Source: Lachnospiraceae bacterium
Lineage (GTDB): Bacteria; Bacillota; Clostridia; Lachnospirales; Lachnospiraceae
Direction: 5' to 3'
NCBI GenBank assembly: GCA_024692885.1
Contig: JAILLZ010000007.1
Span: 1-32,534, forward strand
DNA: 32,534 bases
Shown here in pieces: positions 1 to 8,914 of this stretch. The notes under the pieces are model-generated. The model had not been told where the DNA came from. It was given only the letters and a program-made list of their open reading frames with translations, and searched no databases. Position 1 is the stretch's first letter. Every line of letters begins with the position of its first letter. Made by a program: the position numbers and the translations under genes.

Positions 1-1552
1 GCTCAATGGCATGCATTATAGTCTCGCGCTGATCCGGATTCATTACGATATCCTCAAATCCAAACTTAGCCTCAACTCTTGTTGCCTTTTGGGAGAGTTC
101 GGAAGACATCTGTGCATTGCAGCTCTTAAACAATATAGCTCTGCTTATCTTGTCGGATTTTTCCATTGCGGCAAGGGATTTTGCGTATCTCACCGCATCC
201 TTTATCTTGCCAGGAGTAAAAAGGAATTTTGTGGACATCTCGAAAAAGTCCACATCATCCATAAACTGATAGCCTTTTGCATAATAATCCCAACAGGCCA
301 TACGTCCGTCTATATCAGGAGGAGCAAGCTCAAGCAGTGTAATCTGCTCCTTTGTAATCTCCTTAAAGTTAATACTCTCCTTAGAATTGGCAAATACAGT
401 AAATCCTTTTTCTGAAAGCTTTAAGAAAAACAGATCCATGTATCCAAAGAATTTTTCCTTTTCCTCCTCGCGATATGCCAACTCATCCAGTACACAGCAT
501 CCGTCCGTCAAAATGCATTCCCTGGTAACAGACCATATTGCCTTCTCCACAAAACCGTAATCATAAGCAAAAAGCTTTTTGCAATTCACCGCCAGTGCGC
601 GCATGTTTTTCCTGTTACAGAATTGTCTGACAAAGAATTTTCGTCCGCTTCCCTCATCTCCGAGGTATGAAAAAAGCCGGCTTCCATCGTTATATGCAAT
701 CTCCATGGCCTCAAGGACATTGGCATTGCACAGGATTTCATCCAGCTCGTCATTATCCCGGGTCAACATTCTCACAAAACGGGAATAGTTCTCATCCAGA
801 TTTAAAGGATGTCTTCCAAAAAGGAAATCTATTATTCTCTTGTCAGGGGATACTGCTGTGGAAAAAGGCATGGAAGGCACGACCCGAAGATCAAGAATCG
901 GCAAAAGCTGCTCAAGGCAGGCTGACATGTCTCCGTATGCTTTGGTTATCGAAAAGTCTACACCGTAATAAAGCTTTGCGGCAGACTCAATTGTCGGCGA
1001 TGAAAGACCGCCGTTTTCGTTGATTATTTGAAATACACCTGCATAATCGGTCTGAGTAGACGATAGAATGGCGCAGGCAAAACAGAAGTATGTAAAATCC
1101 TCAAAGTCTCGCTTTGTGCATAATGTATGAAACGGAAGGAGAATCCCTTCCGAAACGGCCGCATCGGCCCTCTCTCTTATATCCACGATTCTGTCGTGAA
1201 TGCTGATTTCGGTGTAAAAATCATCTTCCTTTTCCCCGAAATCAAAGCCTTCATCACCGGACGCAAACTCGGCGAGAAGGTCATCCAAATTATCGTCATC
1301 TGAAATATCGGAAGTATTCTCCGTACCTCCGCCTTCATCGACGCCATCCGACGCATATCTGTCATAAGAGATTATCTTATCCCTGGTAATGTCAGAAGCC
1401 ACTTCCAGGTCGGGATAGAGCACGTTTTTAAAGCCTCCCTGTCCGGAGGCAAAAACCTGTTTCATCCCCTCTAAATGAGCATCGAGAGCTCTGTTAACGC
1501 AGTCGAATACACTGCGCATGTATTCATCATAACTCTTAAAAGAACCCGCCAT
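1..1552 (-). CDS. AAA+ ATPase of contractile injection system (Afp15/Pvc15-like), C-terminus off window
   Basis: This gene is missing from the ORF track because it has no stop inside the window. Reading the minus strand from ATG at 1552 gives 517 open codons up to base 1. Residues 1-130 are soluble and include an acidic stretch. The following ~150 residues are helical, as in the N-terminal part of CIS ATPases. An AAA-like core starts near residue 298 with GDEGSGRK, which sits at the Walker A position but has Arg for the catalytic Lys. VLDE near residues 354-357 fits Walker B. A C-terminal lid-like segment contains FTPGKIKDAV, a pattern typical of this family. The start directly abuts the previous stop (TAA then ATG), with AAGGAAGAG upstream as ribosome site. 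Known family members sit at the end of CIS operons and are thought to help assembly or recycling. The family call is fairly secure; activity is uncertain because of the degenerate P-loop. Confidence 0.8.
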   Translation of the reverse strand, partial: MAGSFKSYDEYMRSVFDCVNRALDAHLEGMKQVFASGQGGFKNVLYPDLEVASDITRDKIISYDRYASDGVDEGGGTENTSDISDDDNLDDLLAEFASGDEGFDFGEKEDDFYTEISIHDRIVDIRERADAAVSEGILLPFHTLCTKRDFEDFTYFCFACAILSSTQTDYAGVFQIINENGGLSSPTIESAAKLYYGVDFSITKAYGDMSACLEQLLPILDLRVVPSMPFSTAVSPDKRIIDFLFGRHPLNLDENYSRFVRMLTRDNDELDEILCNANVLEAMEIAYNDGSRLFSYLGDEGSGRKFFVRQFCNRKNMRALAVNCKKLFAYDYGFVEKAIWSVTRECILTDGCCVLDELAYREEEKEKFFGYMDLFFLKLSEKGFTVFANSKESINFKEITKEQITLLELAPPDIDGRMACWDYYAKGYQFMDDVDFFEMSTKFLFTPGKIKDAVRYAKSLAAMEKSDKISRAILFKSCNAQMSSELSQKATRVEAKFGFEDIVMNPDQRETIMHAIE

Positions 1553-1813
1553 TTACAACTCTTCCTTCTTTACGTGAAAAACTGCCGTAGCATCAAAAAT
1601 GTTCGGTGCCTTGTTTATAGACTTCGAATCATCAAACTCACTTTTCGAAAGATTCCCCGGTTGGTCATTGATATATTTTGCCCGTTCAAAAGGCTTGTAC
1701 ATCAAAGTCTCTTCATCTTCGTCCAGAGCTGTATTTTTCTTTTTAGCATCGTTTCGGCGCTCATTCTGCTGCTGCAGAAATCTGTTGTCGATTCGGTTGC
1801 CCAATAACCCCAT
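1553..1813 (-). CDS. Small hypothetical protein between STAS protein and ATPase
   Basis: I do not recognise this 86-residue protein. The ORF track starts it at a TTG (1828). I prefer the ATG at 1813, because GGGAGG lies 7 nt upstream, giving the N-terminus MGLLGNRIDN. It is highly charged and hydrophilic, with a Gln/Asn/Arg-rich helical N-terminal third and no membrane segment or cysteine motif. Its stop is immediately followed by the ATPase start, so the two are almost certainly translationally coupled. Its position suggests an assembly or ATPase partner, but that is only inference. Confidence 0.6.
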   Translation of the reverse strand: MGLLGNRIDNRFLQQQNERRNDAKKKNTALDEDEETLMYKPFERAKYINDQPGNLSKSEFDDSKSINKAPNIFDATAVFHVKKEEL

Positions 1814-1835
1814 AAACAGCCCTCCCAAATATCAA

Positions 1836-2135
1836 CTATTCTATGTTGAGAATGTCTGAAAAACCGGTGGTTTCAAAAATCTCCATTATCATCTCGCCGA
1901 CATTGACAAGCTTCTGAACCCCACCCTTAGAAGCAGCCGTCTTCTGTCCTATCAATAAAGCACGAAGACCTGCACTTGAAATATAGGCCAAATCCTTCAT
2001 ATCAAGGATGACTTTACTGCCTTTCTGGAATGCATTTAATATAGCCTGCTGCAGTTCAGGAGCATTTGTTGTATCCACTCGTCCATCTATAAAAAGCTGT
2101 ACTACATCACCATCTCTTGTTTCCTGAATCGTCAT
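1836..2135 (-). CDS. STAS-domain anti-sigma-factor antagonist-like protein
   Basis: A 99-residue single STAS domain that fills the whole protein, the usual length for RsbV/SpoIIAA-type antagonists. The conserved core is visible as VILDMKDLAYISSAGLRALL. Ser54 in the SSAGLR motif aligns with the serine phosphorylated in partner-switching systems. In known systems a dephosphorylated STAS protein binds an anti-sigma or other kinase-like switch protein and frees its target. The ribosome site is AGAAAGGG, 8 nt before the ATG. It lies inside the CIS operon, between the gpI-like baseplate gene and a small protein gene. No HATPase-type switch kinase or PP2C phosphatase is visible in this window. It may control expression of the cluster or, as with some secretion systems, activity after assembly; that role is inference. 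Confidence 0.88.
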   Translation of the reverse strand: MTIQETRDGDVVQLFIDGRVDTTNAPELQQAILNAFQKGSKVILDMKDLAYISSAGLRALLIGQKTAASKGGVQKLVNVGEMIMEIFETTGFSDILNIE

Positions 2136-2177
2136 CTCAAAAACCCTTTCTAAACCTTAAAATATGGAACTAAAGTA

Positions 2178-3275
2178 TTACTCATATAGTATCAAACCAC
2201 CATCTATTTGTCCAGCATCCAGGGTGGCTTCTTTGAGCTTAAATACCATAGCATTAACGTCCAGATAGCTGTTTCCGTCAAGCAGACTTTCGTTGTTCAG
2301 TTCGACAATTTTGACCCTGCTTCTGATAGGTCTGAACTGATTCAAAAGTTGAAACAGAAATGTCTTTTTTTCTTCGTCCGCATGGTTTTTTATGAGGACG
2401 GTAACACCGTATCTGTCCTCCGGTCTCAAAGCGGAAATCTTCTCCTCGTTTTCCTTGTTTTCGTATGACACGATGGTATTCTGCTCGAGAATCAGAGGTT
2501 TCTCTCCGAGGACTATTTCCACACATCGCTCAAGGGCCCATCTCGATCCCTTCATGCGATTCAGCTGCCATGCTTCCTTCACTATTTCTCTCATGGTTTC
2601 TTCCGGGAACGAATCCGGAATAAGTTCCACGCCGAGCCATCTGGCATACTCAATAATCAGCTCCTGAGGGCACTTATCCATATCAAGAAGTTCAGGCAGC
2701 GCATCTATCTCAGCCTGTCTGTCATGATAAATCTCTGCAAATATGGAAATAAATCTGTGGAAAAAGCTGTCCCTCTGTCTGTATATCTCAGGAAAGATAT
2801 TTAAGAATATGTCCCCCTCCTGATCAAGGCGCATGCCATGTATATCAAAACGTCCCTCCTCCTTAACTATGATTGCAAGGAAAAGATATCTTCCCCTGCA
2901 TCCGTAGATAAGGATGTCGTTTTTCTGGGCAAAACGCTTTGCACCGAGTCGTTTCAGGAAATCCTCCTTCTCAAAAATGGAAGCATCGGATTTCAGATAT
3001 TCCCCTATATCGAGATATCTCTCTCCGTCGGTAATAACAGGGTCATCGGTGGCATAAGCATATATGTACCACGCACGCTCCTCGGCCGCATCAAGGTCCA
3101 TCACAAACCTGCCCCACTGCATTCCCTTCTCACCGCTGTCGAGAACATCGAGGAATATTCCTCCCGGAGATGCTTCGGGATCGGCGGAAACCAGGCAGTC
3201 ATCAGATTCATGAAAGCCCACCAGGCAGCTTCTCTTTATCCTGTTTTTCTTAATCGTAAAAACAATCTCAGGCAT
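2178..3275 (-). CDS. Phage tail protein I-like baseplate component
   Basis: 365 residues from ATG at 3275. The track start at 3293 is a GTG overlapping the previous stop; the internal ATG is preferred because GGAG lies 8 nt before it. The region from about residue 160 to 270 matches the P2 gpI/tail protein I pattern: FPEIYRQRDSFFHRFISIF, then a 'D..cP...L..lA..LGVEL' style segment and a helix-rich 'R..VKEAWQLNRMKGSRWALERCVE' stretch. The N-terminal ~150 residues are a beta-rich extension with WGRFVMDLD, common in CIS members of the family and absent from short phage gpI. The C-terminus carries the FRPIRSRVKIVELN segment. Gene order after two baseplate J-type genes agrees with a baseplate wedge or plate role. 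No receptor-binding domain is evident. Confidence 0.82.
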   Translation of the reverse strand: MPEIVFTIKKNRIKRSCLVGFHESDDCLVSADPEASPGGIFLDVLDSGEKGMQWGRFVMDLDAAEERAWYIYAYATDDPVITDGERYLDIGEYLKSDASIFEKEDFLKRLGAKRFAQKNDILIYGCRGRYLFLAIIVKEEGRFDIHGMRLDQEGDIFLNIFPEIYRQRDSFFHRFISIFAEIYHDRQAEIDALPELLDMDKCPQELIIEYARWLGVELIPDSFPEETMREIVKEAWQLNRMKGSRWALERCVEIVLGEKPLILEQNTIVSYENKENEEKISALRPEDRYGVTVLIKNHADEEKKTFLFQLLNQFRPIRSRVKIVELNNESLLDGNSYLDVNAMVFKLKEATLDAGQIDGGLILYE

Positions 3276-3289
3276 AAATAATGCTCCTA

Positions 3290-5386
3290 TCACGAATGAA
3301 TATATTCAATGTCCACACTGCCCAATGTACAGAGTACAAAACTGTCGGGATAAACATTTCCCTCCGAGAGCTTCACATTTGCGCTTCCGGACGGTCTTAT
3401 GGACAAATCGTATACGTAATCCACTTCATCTATTCTCTCGAGGTTTCTGAAAACGTCGCTGTAATAAAGAGGTTCTCCAAAGGTCTTGTCTGACAAACGG
3501 TATTCGCAGGTCTTTAACAATGCCGCCTGCACCTTTTCTCTTGCCTCTTTCTCATATCCACGCCTTACACTGAGTGTACCCCTGACATTCACGGAGACAA
3601 ACTTCGGATCCCTAAGCTCTATTCTGGTTGTTAAAAGCCTTCTCTCCATCAACTGCTCCAAAATGAGAGCTTTATAGGTGTCGGAGAGCACAGGATTTGG
3701 TGAGTCGCTGTAAGGAAGTACCACGACTTCAACCAGATTAAGGTCCTCGTTCATAACCGCATGCACCTTGCTTATGCAAAGTCCCGGTGTTTTCATGGCT
3801 ATGTCCTCATAGTCTTTTGCGCAAACCGCTACATAAGGCGAGTGCACATCCCTAAAGAACCTGTCCCTCATCTCCTCAAATGTCTCTGAAAATGCTCCGC
3901 CAACACCCGGTGCAGGATTTGAAAATGTGATTTCATCAGGCAGATTCTCACCCTTAAAAATCTTTCCCTTTAAGACATTTCCGTCGGAGCCTCTTGAGGT
4001 GGCAAGCGATGCCAAAAACAGTTCTGCTCCTATATAATCTCCGGCGTCCTCTATAACCACTCTTCCCTCGTTCTCGAGAAGATGATAATAGAGACTTCCG
4101 TCCTCATTCATATCAGGCCTTACAAAGTCATATATCTTTTCACCTGACGGCAGCTTTCTCTCCGCTATTAGGCAGAAGCTGCCTCGCACAATGTGATTGT
4201 ACGGAAGCTCGATTTCCTGATTGTCGTATCCGAAAACCTGACCCACACGGTACTGTCTCATGGACTCCGCCGTGTACATAACCACACGTATTGCGTTTTT
4301 TACGCGGTCAGGACCGTAACCATATTTTTGTTTGTTAAAAAGAAATTCATACTGACCGAATCCGTGACGCACCACGTCCACAAATCTGCCCTTTTCGTCC
4401 TCAGCATGATTTGCCTCGTAGATTCTATAGCTTTTACCACTCTCTTCTTTCACGTAGATTCTCATGTATCCGGTCTCGGCGAAATCACTGTAAAGTCTGG
4501 CTTCAGACGGCTTTTGAAAAGTGAAAGCCGTGCATTTTGTCTCCTTTTGCCAGACATCAAAAAGGAAGGCTGAAAAGGATATTAGCCTTGGTGCCACATC
4601 ATAGTTTGCGTAGTCCAATCTTGCCCGAATACAATAGCCCTCTATCGGTCCGTCCGCATAAACAGCCGCATTCTCCGGAACGCGGAATCTAAGCTCGCCT
4701 GTGATGAGAAAACCTGCCGTGTAATCTCTTACCGCAAGCTCCTTAAAACCATCCTCGCAATAGCATTCCCAAACTATAGAGGCAAACATGTTTCTGTTTC
4801 TCTCGCTAAGAGGATTTCGTTTTGCGTATTCCTCAAAAAGCGCGTAGCAGATAACCTCCTCACCTGCAGGTGGAAGGGAATCCGCAAAGAAATACACCGC
4901 ATTGTCCTTTTCAGGCTTTTTACCAAACACATTTGCCGGAATACTTGTCTCAGAGTCCAAAACAAAGCCGATATCTGAAAACCTGTCTTTGCCCGCCTCG
5001 GTCGTAAAAGCACCTGTCAATCTGCAACCGTAGACGCTTGTAAGTTTGTCGGTCTCAAAAGAAATATCCCCCAGTGAAAATCTCTGGTGAGCCGGAAGCA
5101 AAAGCGGCTCTTCTATTCCCTCTGCCCCCATCAAAACCTTCGTGTTCTTTGCCTTTCTCGGTTTTATTCCGGCCATGGCAAGAAGACGTAGTCTCACCAT
5201 AGGAGGAATAAAGTCCATGGCACTTTCAAGCATGATATTTGACACGGAAATGGTGTCAAGTATGGTCATGCCCGGATCCGAAGGGTTAAAGTTTGTCCAC
5301 TCCGGATCGTAAATCGGTATGGTGAGCATGGCATCCGAAAGACGCTCGGTCACATTTTTCACTTGTTCATTCTCAATACTTAACAT
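3290..5386 (-). CDS. Baseplate J-type wedge protein (Afp12/Pvc12-like)
   Basis: 698 residues. The N-terminus contains 'PEWTNFNPSDPGMTILDTI', the signature 'PeWtdfn.sDPGitLlE' of baseplate assembly J-like proteins. Long beta-rich middle sections follow. The C-terminal half has ETFEEMRDRFFRDV and the segment CAKDYEDIAMKTPGLCISKV, typical of gpJ/gp47 family C-termini, then repeated beta-alpha modules near VVVLPYSDSPNP. In phages and CIS, this wedge protein forms the outer baseplate together with the neighbouring larger J-type protein and gpI. It starts 4 nt after the stop of the 1014-aa gene. The stop overlaps the upstream GTG frame of the next gene, but the next gene probably begins a little further down. 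Confidence 0.87.
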   Translation of the reverse strand: MLSIENEQVKNVTERLSDAMLTIPIYDPEWTNFNPSDPGMTILDTISVSNIMLESAMDFIPPMVRLRLLAMAGIKPRKAKNTKVLMGAEGIEEPLLLPAHQRFSLGDISFETDKLTSVYGCRLTGAFTTEAGKDRFSDIGFVLDSETSIPANVFGKKPEKDNAVYFFADSLPPAGEEVICYALFEEYAKRNPLSERNRNMFASIVWECYCEDGFKELAVRDYTAGFLITGELRFRVPENAAVYADGPIEGYCIRARLDYANYDVAPRLISFSAFLFDVWQKETKCTAFTFQKPSEARLYSDFAETGYMRIYVKEESGKSYRIYEANHAEDEKGRFVDVVRHGFGQYEFLFNKQKYGYGPDRVKNAIRVVMYTAESMRQYRVGQVFGYDNQEIELPYNHIVRGSFCLIAERKLPSGEKIYDFVRPDMNEDGSLYYHLLENEGRVVIEDAGDYIGAELFLASLATSRGSDGNVLKGKIFKGENLPDEITFSNPAPGVGGAFSETFEEMRDRFFRDVHSPYVAVCAKDYEDIAMKTPGLCISKVHAVMNEDLNLVEVVVLPYSDSPNPVLSDTYKALILEQLMERRLLTTRIELRDPKFVSVNVRGTLSVRRGYEKEAREKVQAALLKTCEYRLSDKTFGEPLYYSDVFRNLERIDEVDYVYDLSIRPSGSANVKLSEGNVYPDSFVLCTLGSVDIEYIHS

Positions 5387-5390
5387 AGAT

Positions 5391-8300
5391 TTATCCTTGT
5401 GTTATGTGTATTTTATGTTCACCGCTCCTGCATACCATGTATGGCTTTACGGAAAGCTCCGAAAGATCCTGCTCATGTCTTCCGTCAGCATCGGTCCACG
5501 ACGCGCTAACGGATATTTTTCTGATTATGAGTCTGCTCTTTAAGTTTCCAAGCCTCATCATAATCTGCGGGATCTTAGGCATTACGCCTATTCTCCATCC
5601 GCCGTTTCCCTTTCCTTTAACAGGACTCAAATATGCATCCAGGACTTCTTTTACCATAGGCTGAAGTTCAAAACTGTCATCTATATCAACTACGTCGCCC
5701 CATATATCCACGGAAATGGCCACATACACCGGCTCCATGATTTTGATTCTCTCCGCCGGAATCGTGATCTCACAATGGTCACATATGTATTCCCTGAGTG
5801 GTGCCTCCGTCCTGTGGAATGAATATGAACCGCTTTCAAAGTCTGTCATCAGAAGAAGTAAAGCAATGTCATCTTCCCCAACTCCAAGTCCGCCGGAATC
5901 CTCGGTCACAAGACATTTCACCTGATCTATGCTGTCACTGAACCTCTTGCAGGCTCTCTCGTAATCCGAAACCGTTATCAGCCTGTAACGGCTGTGAAGT
6001 ATGTCAGCGCCTCTTTCAAGAGCTGCATCCATTGTCTCCATGTCGCTTCCGCCAAAGGCTTTAACCGGGTTTATAACCTCGCCCAGATGATGGAAGTTTC
6101 CAACCGGAGCCGTGATTGCTCCGACAGGAACATTTCCCGCTCTTCCGAGACAGCTCTTGATCTGCACCGTAAAAGCTATATTGTCGGTCACTCGTGGGAA
6201 GTCTGTCTTTAGCCCGTCACCGAAGATAATCTGTCTGTTCATCCTGTCGAGGACATATGCCCTTTTATCCTCCGCAGTGCTTAAGCTGTCCACCTCGTGC
6301 CATCTCACGTAAAAGGCGGTGATTCGTCCCGAAACATCGCGCTCCGATCTGATATTATCCGGGTCTTCCTGCTCTTTTCGCTTCATCGCAGGCTGACCGT
6401 AAAGGCCGTATTCGTTTACCCATACATCTGCCGAGAGGATATTTGAATGCGATAAAGCAAATTTCATATCCGGTACGGCTTCCTCGATGTAGTATTCCTG
6501 AACCTCATGGGTATCTATATTAGAAACCTCTACGGCATTAACCTGTATTCCCGCAACTCTTGGCAAGGAGGAATCTTTTTCATCGCCCGGTATGCGTGTA
6601 ATCCTGATCCAAAATCTTCTTCTCTCCTCAATCGAAACCGAATTCCAATCCGGCTGTGGAATGAAAAAGACGGTTCCGGATTTTGTGAATCCCTCCGTAT
6701 GATCAAGCACCTTAAGAGGCAGAAACTCTTCTCCCCTCGAATACTCAAATCTGCATCTCACACCCGAGAACCTCTGCTCATCGGCCAATGAGAAAAATAT
6801 TGATACAGGTCCGTCCGCTGGTCTTTTGTCAAATCCCAGATAAAGAGAATCTTCCGTGTATGCCGAAGGCTTAAATACTACGAGTTTTCCTTCGGAGGAA
6901 GACACTCTTGTCTCCAAAGTCACATCTTTTCTTGAGGAACCGCTTATTCTAAGGACTCTTGAAGCCTCCACCGGATTTCCGAGATATGAGAAGTCCATTC
7001 TAAGTCCGGTCACTCTCGGGCAAAAATGTACCGCCGGTCTCATATAGCAGTTGTCTGCCCGAACCAAACGCATTCGTAAAAACTTTCCCTCGGAGGCCAG
7101 CACAACGGTGCTCTTCCAGTCATCCGGCACGGTGAATGAAATGGTCTTGTCTCCCGAGATACCGTCAGCAAACAATCCTGCGTTCAACTCATCGCATTCC
7201 AAAATGCTCCAGCCAATACCGTTGTAGTACTCGATGGTTATCTCATCGGCATGTACCTGTACCGGCACATCGGCCTGAAGATTCCTTGGTTTTCTTTTTA
7301 TGACAAGTAGTCTTGCATCCTCCTCCACTCTAGATATTCCAAGTGACTCCTCCTCGTACTCCACGTGGAATCTCATTGTCACATGCGCACCGCTCATGGA
7401 AAAATAGCTGTCGTGCCCAATGTATATTTCAGAGTAAAGATTCAAAGTGTCGGAAAAAGGAAGAAAATCCTCCTTATCCCTCTCAATTCCGGAATCACAA
7501 ACTACCTCCGCCCGGACATTGTCTCCCGCTGAGGCAAATGAAAATCTCGTTGCCGTGATAACATTTTTAACAGCTCCCTCCATGTAAAGAGCCAAAACAC
7601 TGTACTCTTTTCCGGATAATGCCATCTTTCCGCACTTGAGGGATTTTTTGATTACCAAAGTTTCTCCGTCTCCCAATTCCTTTATCTCATCCACCGGAGA
7701 AAAGATCTCGTAATCATTGTAATAAAATACTTTTATGCTTCCATCCAGAATGCCTTTGTAAACGTCCGCTCCACCCTCAATCTTCATGTAAATCGAGGTG
7801 TTTTCCACATCAAATACAGACGGGTGGTAAAAAACCATCATGTTATCGCCTATGCCTTCATGCACGCCAAAAAGCGTGAACGGTTCCATAGGCGGCGCCA
7901 TAAGCATGTAACTTCCGTCCTCTTCGCCTTCTTCCCCATCGCTTTCACGGCTGCCCAGAAGACCCGGCATATCAAAATTGCCCTTAAGCGGAACAACTTT
8001 TCCACTCTTTGTGTCGGACATAAATATATCCGTAATGGAAGACGATGTTACATAGAGACTCTGTTCCGTCTCAAATACCACATTCTCTGCCTCAGAAACT
8101 ATCTCTGATGCCATGAGTTTTGTTCCCTTCGGGACATAGGCTCCGGCTATCGTATCTGAAGTCAAAGACATCAAAACTATACTCTTTGCCGGTTTTGCCG
8201 GAAGCAGAGAAAGATCCAAGAAATTGACGAACTCCCTGTGATAACGCTCCGTTATTCTGTTTCTCTTTTCACCTATGGCCTCGGTCTGATCGGCATAAAC

Positions 8301-8435
8301 CATTCCCAAGGCTGTACCTATATCGGGATTGTCCCTGTCAAACCGCCATTCGGGCGTATACGAAGAAGCCAGACGCTCTATTTTGTCCAGCGTTTCTTCC
8401 CGTATATCGTTTTCATTGGTCGATTTCTTCGTCAT
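5391..8435 (-). CDS. Baseplate J/gp47-type wedge protein, large (Afp11/Pvc11-like)
   Basis: 1014 residues, the usual size for the larger CIS wedge protein. The N-terminus contains 'YTPEWRFDRDNPDIGTALG', the variant signature of Afp11-type proteins. The C-terminal third has VNEYGLYG, FGDGLKTDFP and ITAPVGNFHHLGEVINPVKA, followed by ERGADILHSRYRLITVSDYE, all typical of baseplate J proteins. A short acidic loop (DGEEGEEDGS) interrupts the N-terminal third. The ATG overlaps the end of the gp25 gene by 23 nt, and AGGAG sits 9 nt upstream, so translation is coupled. Expected to form the inner wedge that links gp25 and the sheath to the baseplate periphery. Confidence 0.88.
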   Translation of the reverse strand: MTKKSTNENDIREETLDKIERLASSYTPEWRFDRDNPDIGTALGMVYADQTEAIGEKRNRITERYHREFVNFLDLSLLPAKPAKSIVLMSLTSDTIAGAYVPKGTKLMASEIVSEAENVVFETEQSLYVTSSSITDIFMSDTKSGKVVPLKGNFDMPGLLGSRESDGEEGEEDGSYMLMAPPMEPFTLFGVHEGIGDNMMVFYHPSVFDVENTSIYMKIEGGADVYKGILDGSIKVFYYNDYEIFSPVDEIKELGDGETLVIKKSLKCGKMALSGKEYSVLALYMEGAVKNVITATRFSFASAGDNVRAEVVCDSGIERDKEDFLPFSDTLNLYSEIYIGHDSYFSMSGAHVTMRFHVEYEEESLGISRVEEDARLLVIKRKPRNLQADVPVQVHADEITIEYYNGIGWSILECDELNAGLFADGISGDKTISFTVPDDWKSTVVLASEGKFLRMRLVRADNCYMRPAVHFCPRVTGLRMDFSYLGNPVEASRVLRISGSSRKDVTLETRVSSSEGKLVVFKPSAYTEDSLYLGFDKRPADGPVSIFFSLADEQRFSGVRCRFEYSRGEEFLPLKVLDHTEGFTKSGTVFFIPQPDWNSVSIEERRRFWIRITRIPGDEKDSSLPRVAGIQVNAVEVSNIDTHEVQEYYIEEAVPDMKFALSHSNILSADVWVNEYGLYGQPAMKRKEQEDPDNIRSERDVSGRITAFYVRWHEVDSLSTAEDKRAYVLDRMNRQIIFGDGLKTDFPRVTDNIAFTVQIKSCLGRAGNVPVGAITAPVGNFHHLGEVINPVKAFGGSDMETMDAALERGADILHSRYRLITVSDYERACKRFSDSIDQVKCLVTEDSGGLGVGEDDIALLLLMTDFESGSYSFHRTEAPLREYICDHCEITIPAERIKIMEPVYVAISVDIWGDVVDIDDSFELQPMVKEVLDAYLSPVKGKGNGGWRIGVMPKIPQIMMRLGNLKSRLIIRKISVSASWTDADGRHEQDLSELSVKPYMVCRSGEHKIHITQG

Positions 8436-8904
8436 TTACGTAATCTCCTACAGACTCCAAAACATCCGAAAGATTTACCTCTTCTTTCATTTCCTGCTGC
8501 TCTCCGATATCCACCGCCTTATCCAGATAAAACGGAAACACCAGGTTTTCCGGGACATTGTCTTCACGCACCGTGTACCTTAGGTTAAAGAGAAGAACTC
8601 CCTCCTGCGAATTGTCCGCTGTGAGTTCAATGTCATCTATTCTCGGCTCACACCGCGCGATTTGATTTATGATTTCACGGCGCAAGAGCTGCATATTCGT
8701 TGGATTGATGGCCATGAACGCGTAGTTGTTCAAAGTGGTTCCGAAATCGGAACGCAAAAGTCTCTCACCAACAGTGGTTTTCAATATCAAAAACAGGCTT
8801 TCCTTTACGGACTGTTTTCCCTCCGATGTCTCAATTCGACCGGTAGCCGCGTTTACCGAAAAAGGAAATGCCGCTCCTCTTCCCAAAAAATTCTCATCCG
8901 GCAT
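8413..8904 (-). CDS. GPW/gp25 family baseplate protein
   Basis: 163 residues, matching the gp25 lysozyme-like baseplate family in length and pattern. Visible hallmarks are FPFSVNAATGRIETSEGKQSV near the start, IRQ-type pattern ESLFLILKTTVGERLLRSDFGTTLNNYAF, and the EPRIDDIEL segment with a C-terminal NLRYTVRE strand. In phage and CIS, gp25 docks the first sheath ring to the baseplate and so is needed for contraction triggering. AAGGAGG lies 8 nt before the ATG. The gene sits between the spike gene and the J-type wedge gene and overlaps the latter by 23 nt. An acidic C-terminal tail of about 25 residues extends beyond the core fold. Confidence 0.92.
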   Translation of the reverse strand: MPDENFLGRGAAFPFSVNAATGRIETSEGKQSVKESLFLILKTTVGERLLRSDFGTTLNNYAFMAINPTNMQLLRREIINQIARCEPRIDDIELTADNSQEGVLLFNLRYTVREDNVPENLVFPFYLDKAVDIGEQQEMKEEVNLSDVLESVGDYVNDEEIDQ

Positions 8905-8914
8905 AGCTGCCTCC

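Noticed and set aside
11-1023. Plus-strand ORFs (134, 69 and 118 aa) at the left edge
   Set aside because: They are antisense to the partial AAA+ ATPase and have no coding signals of their own.
1177-1365. 62-aa minus-strand ORF in the track
   Set aside because: It is an out-of-frame shadow inside the ATPase gene, which is open across the region in a different frame.
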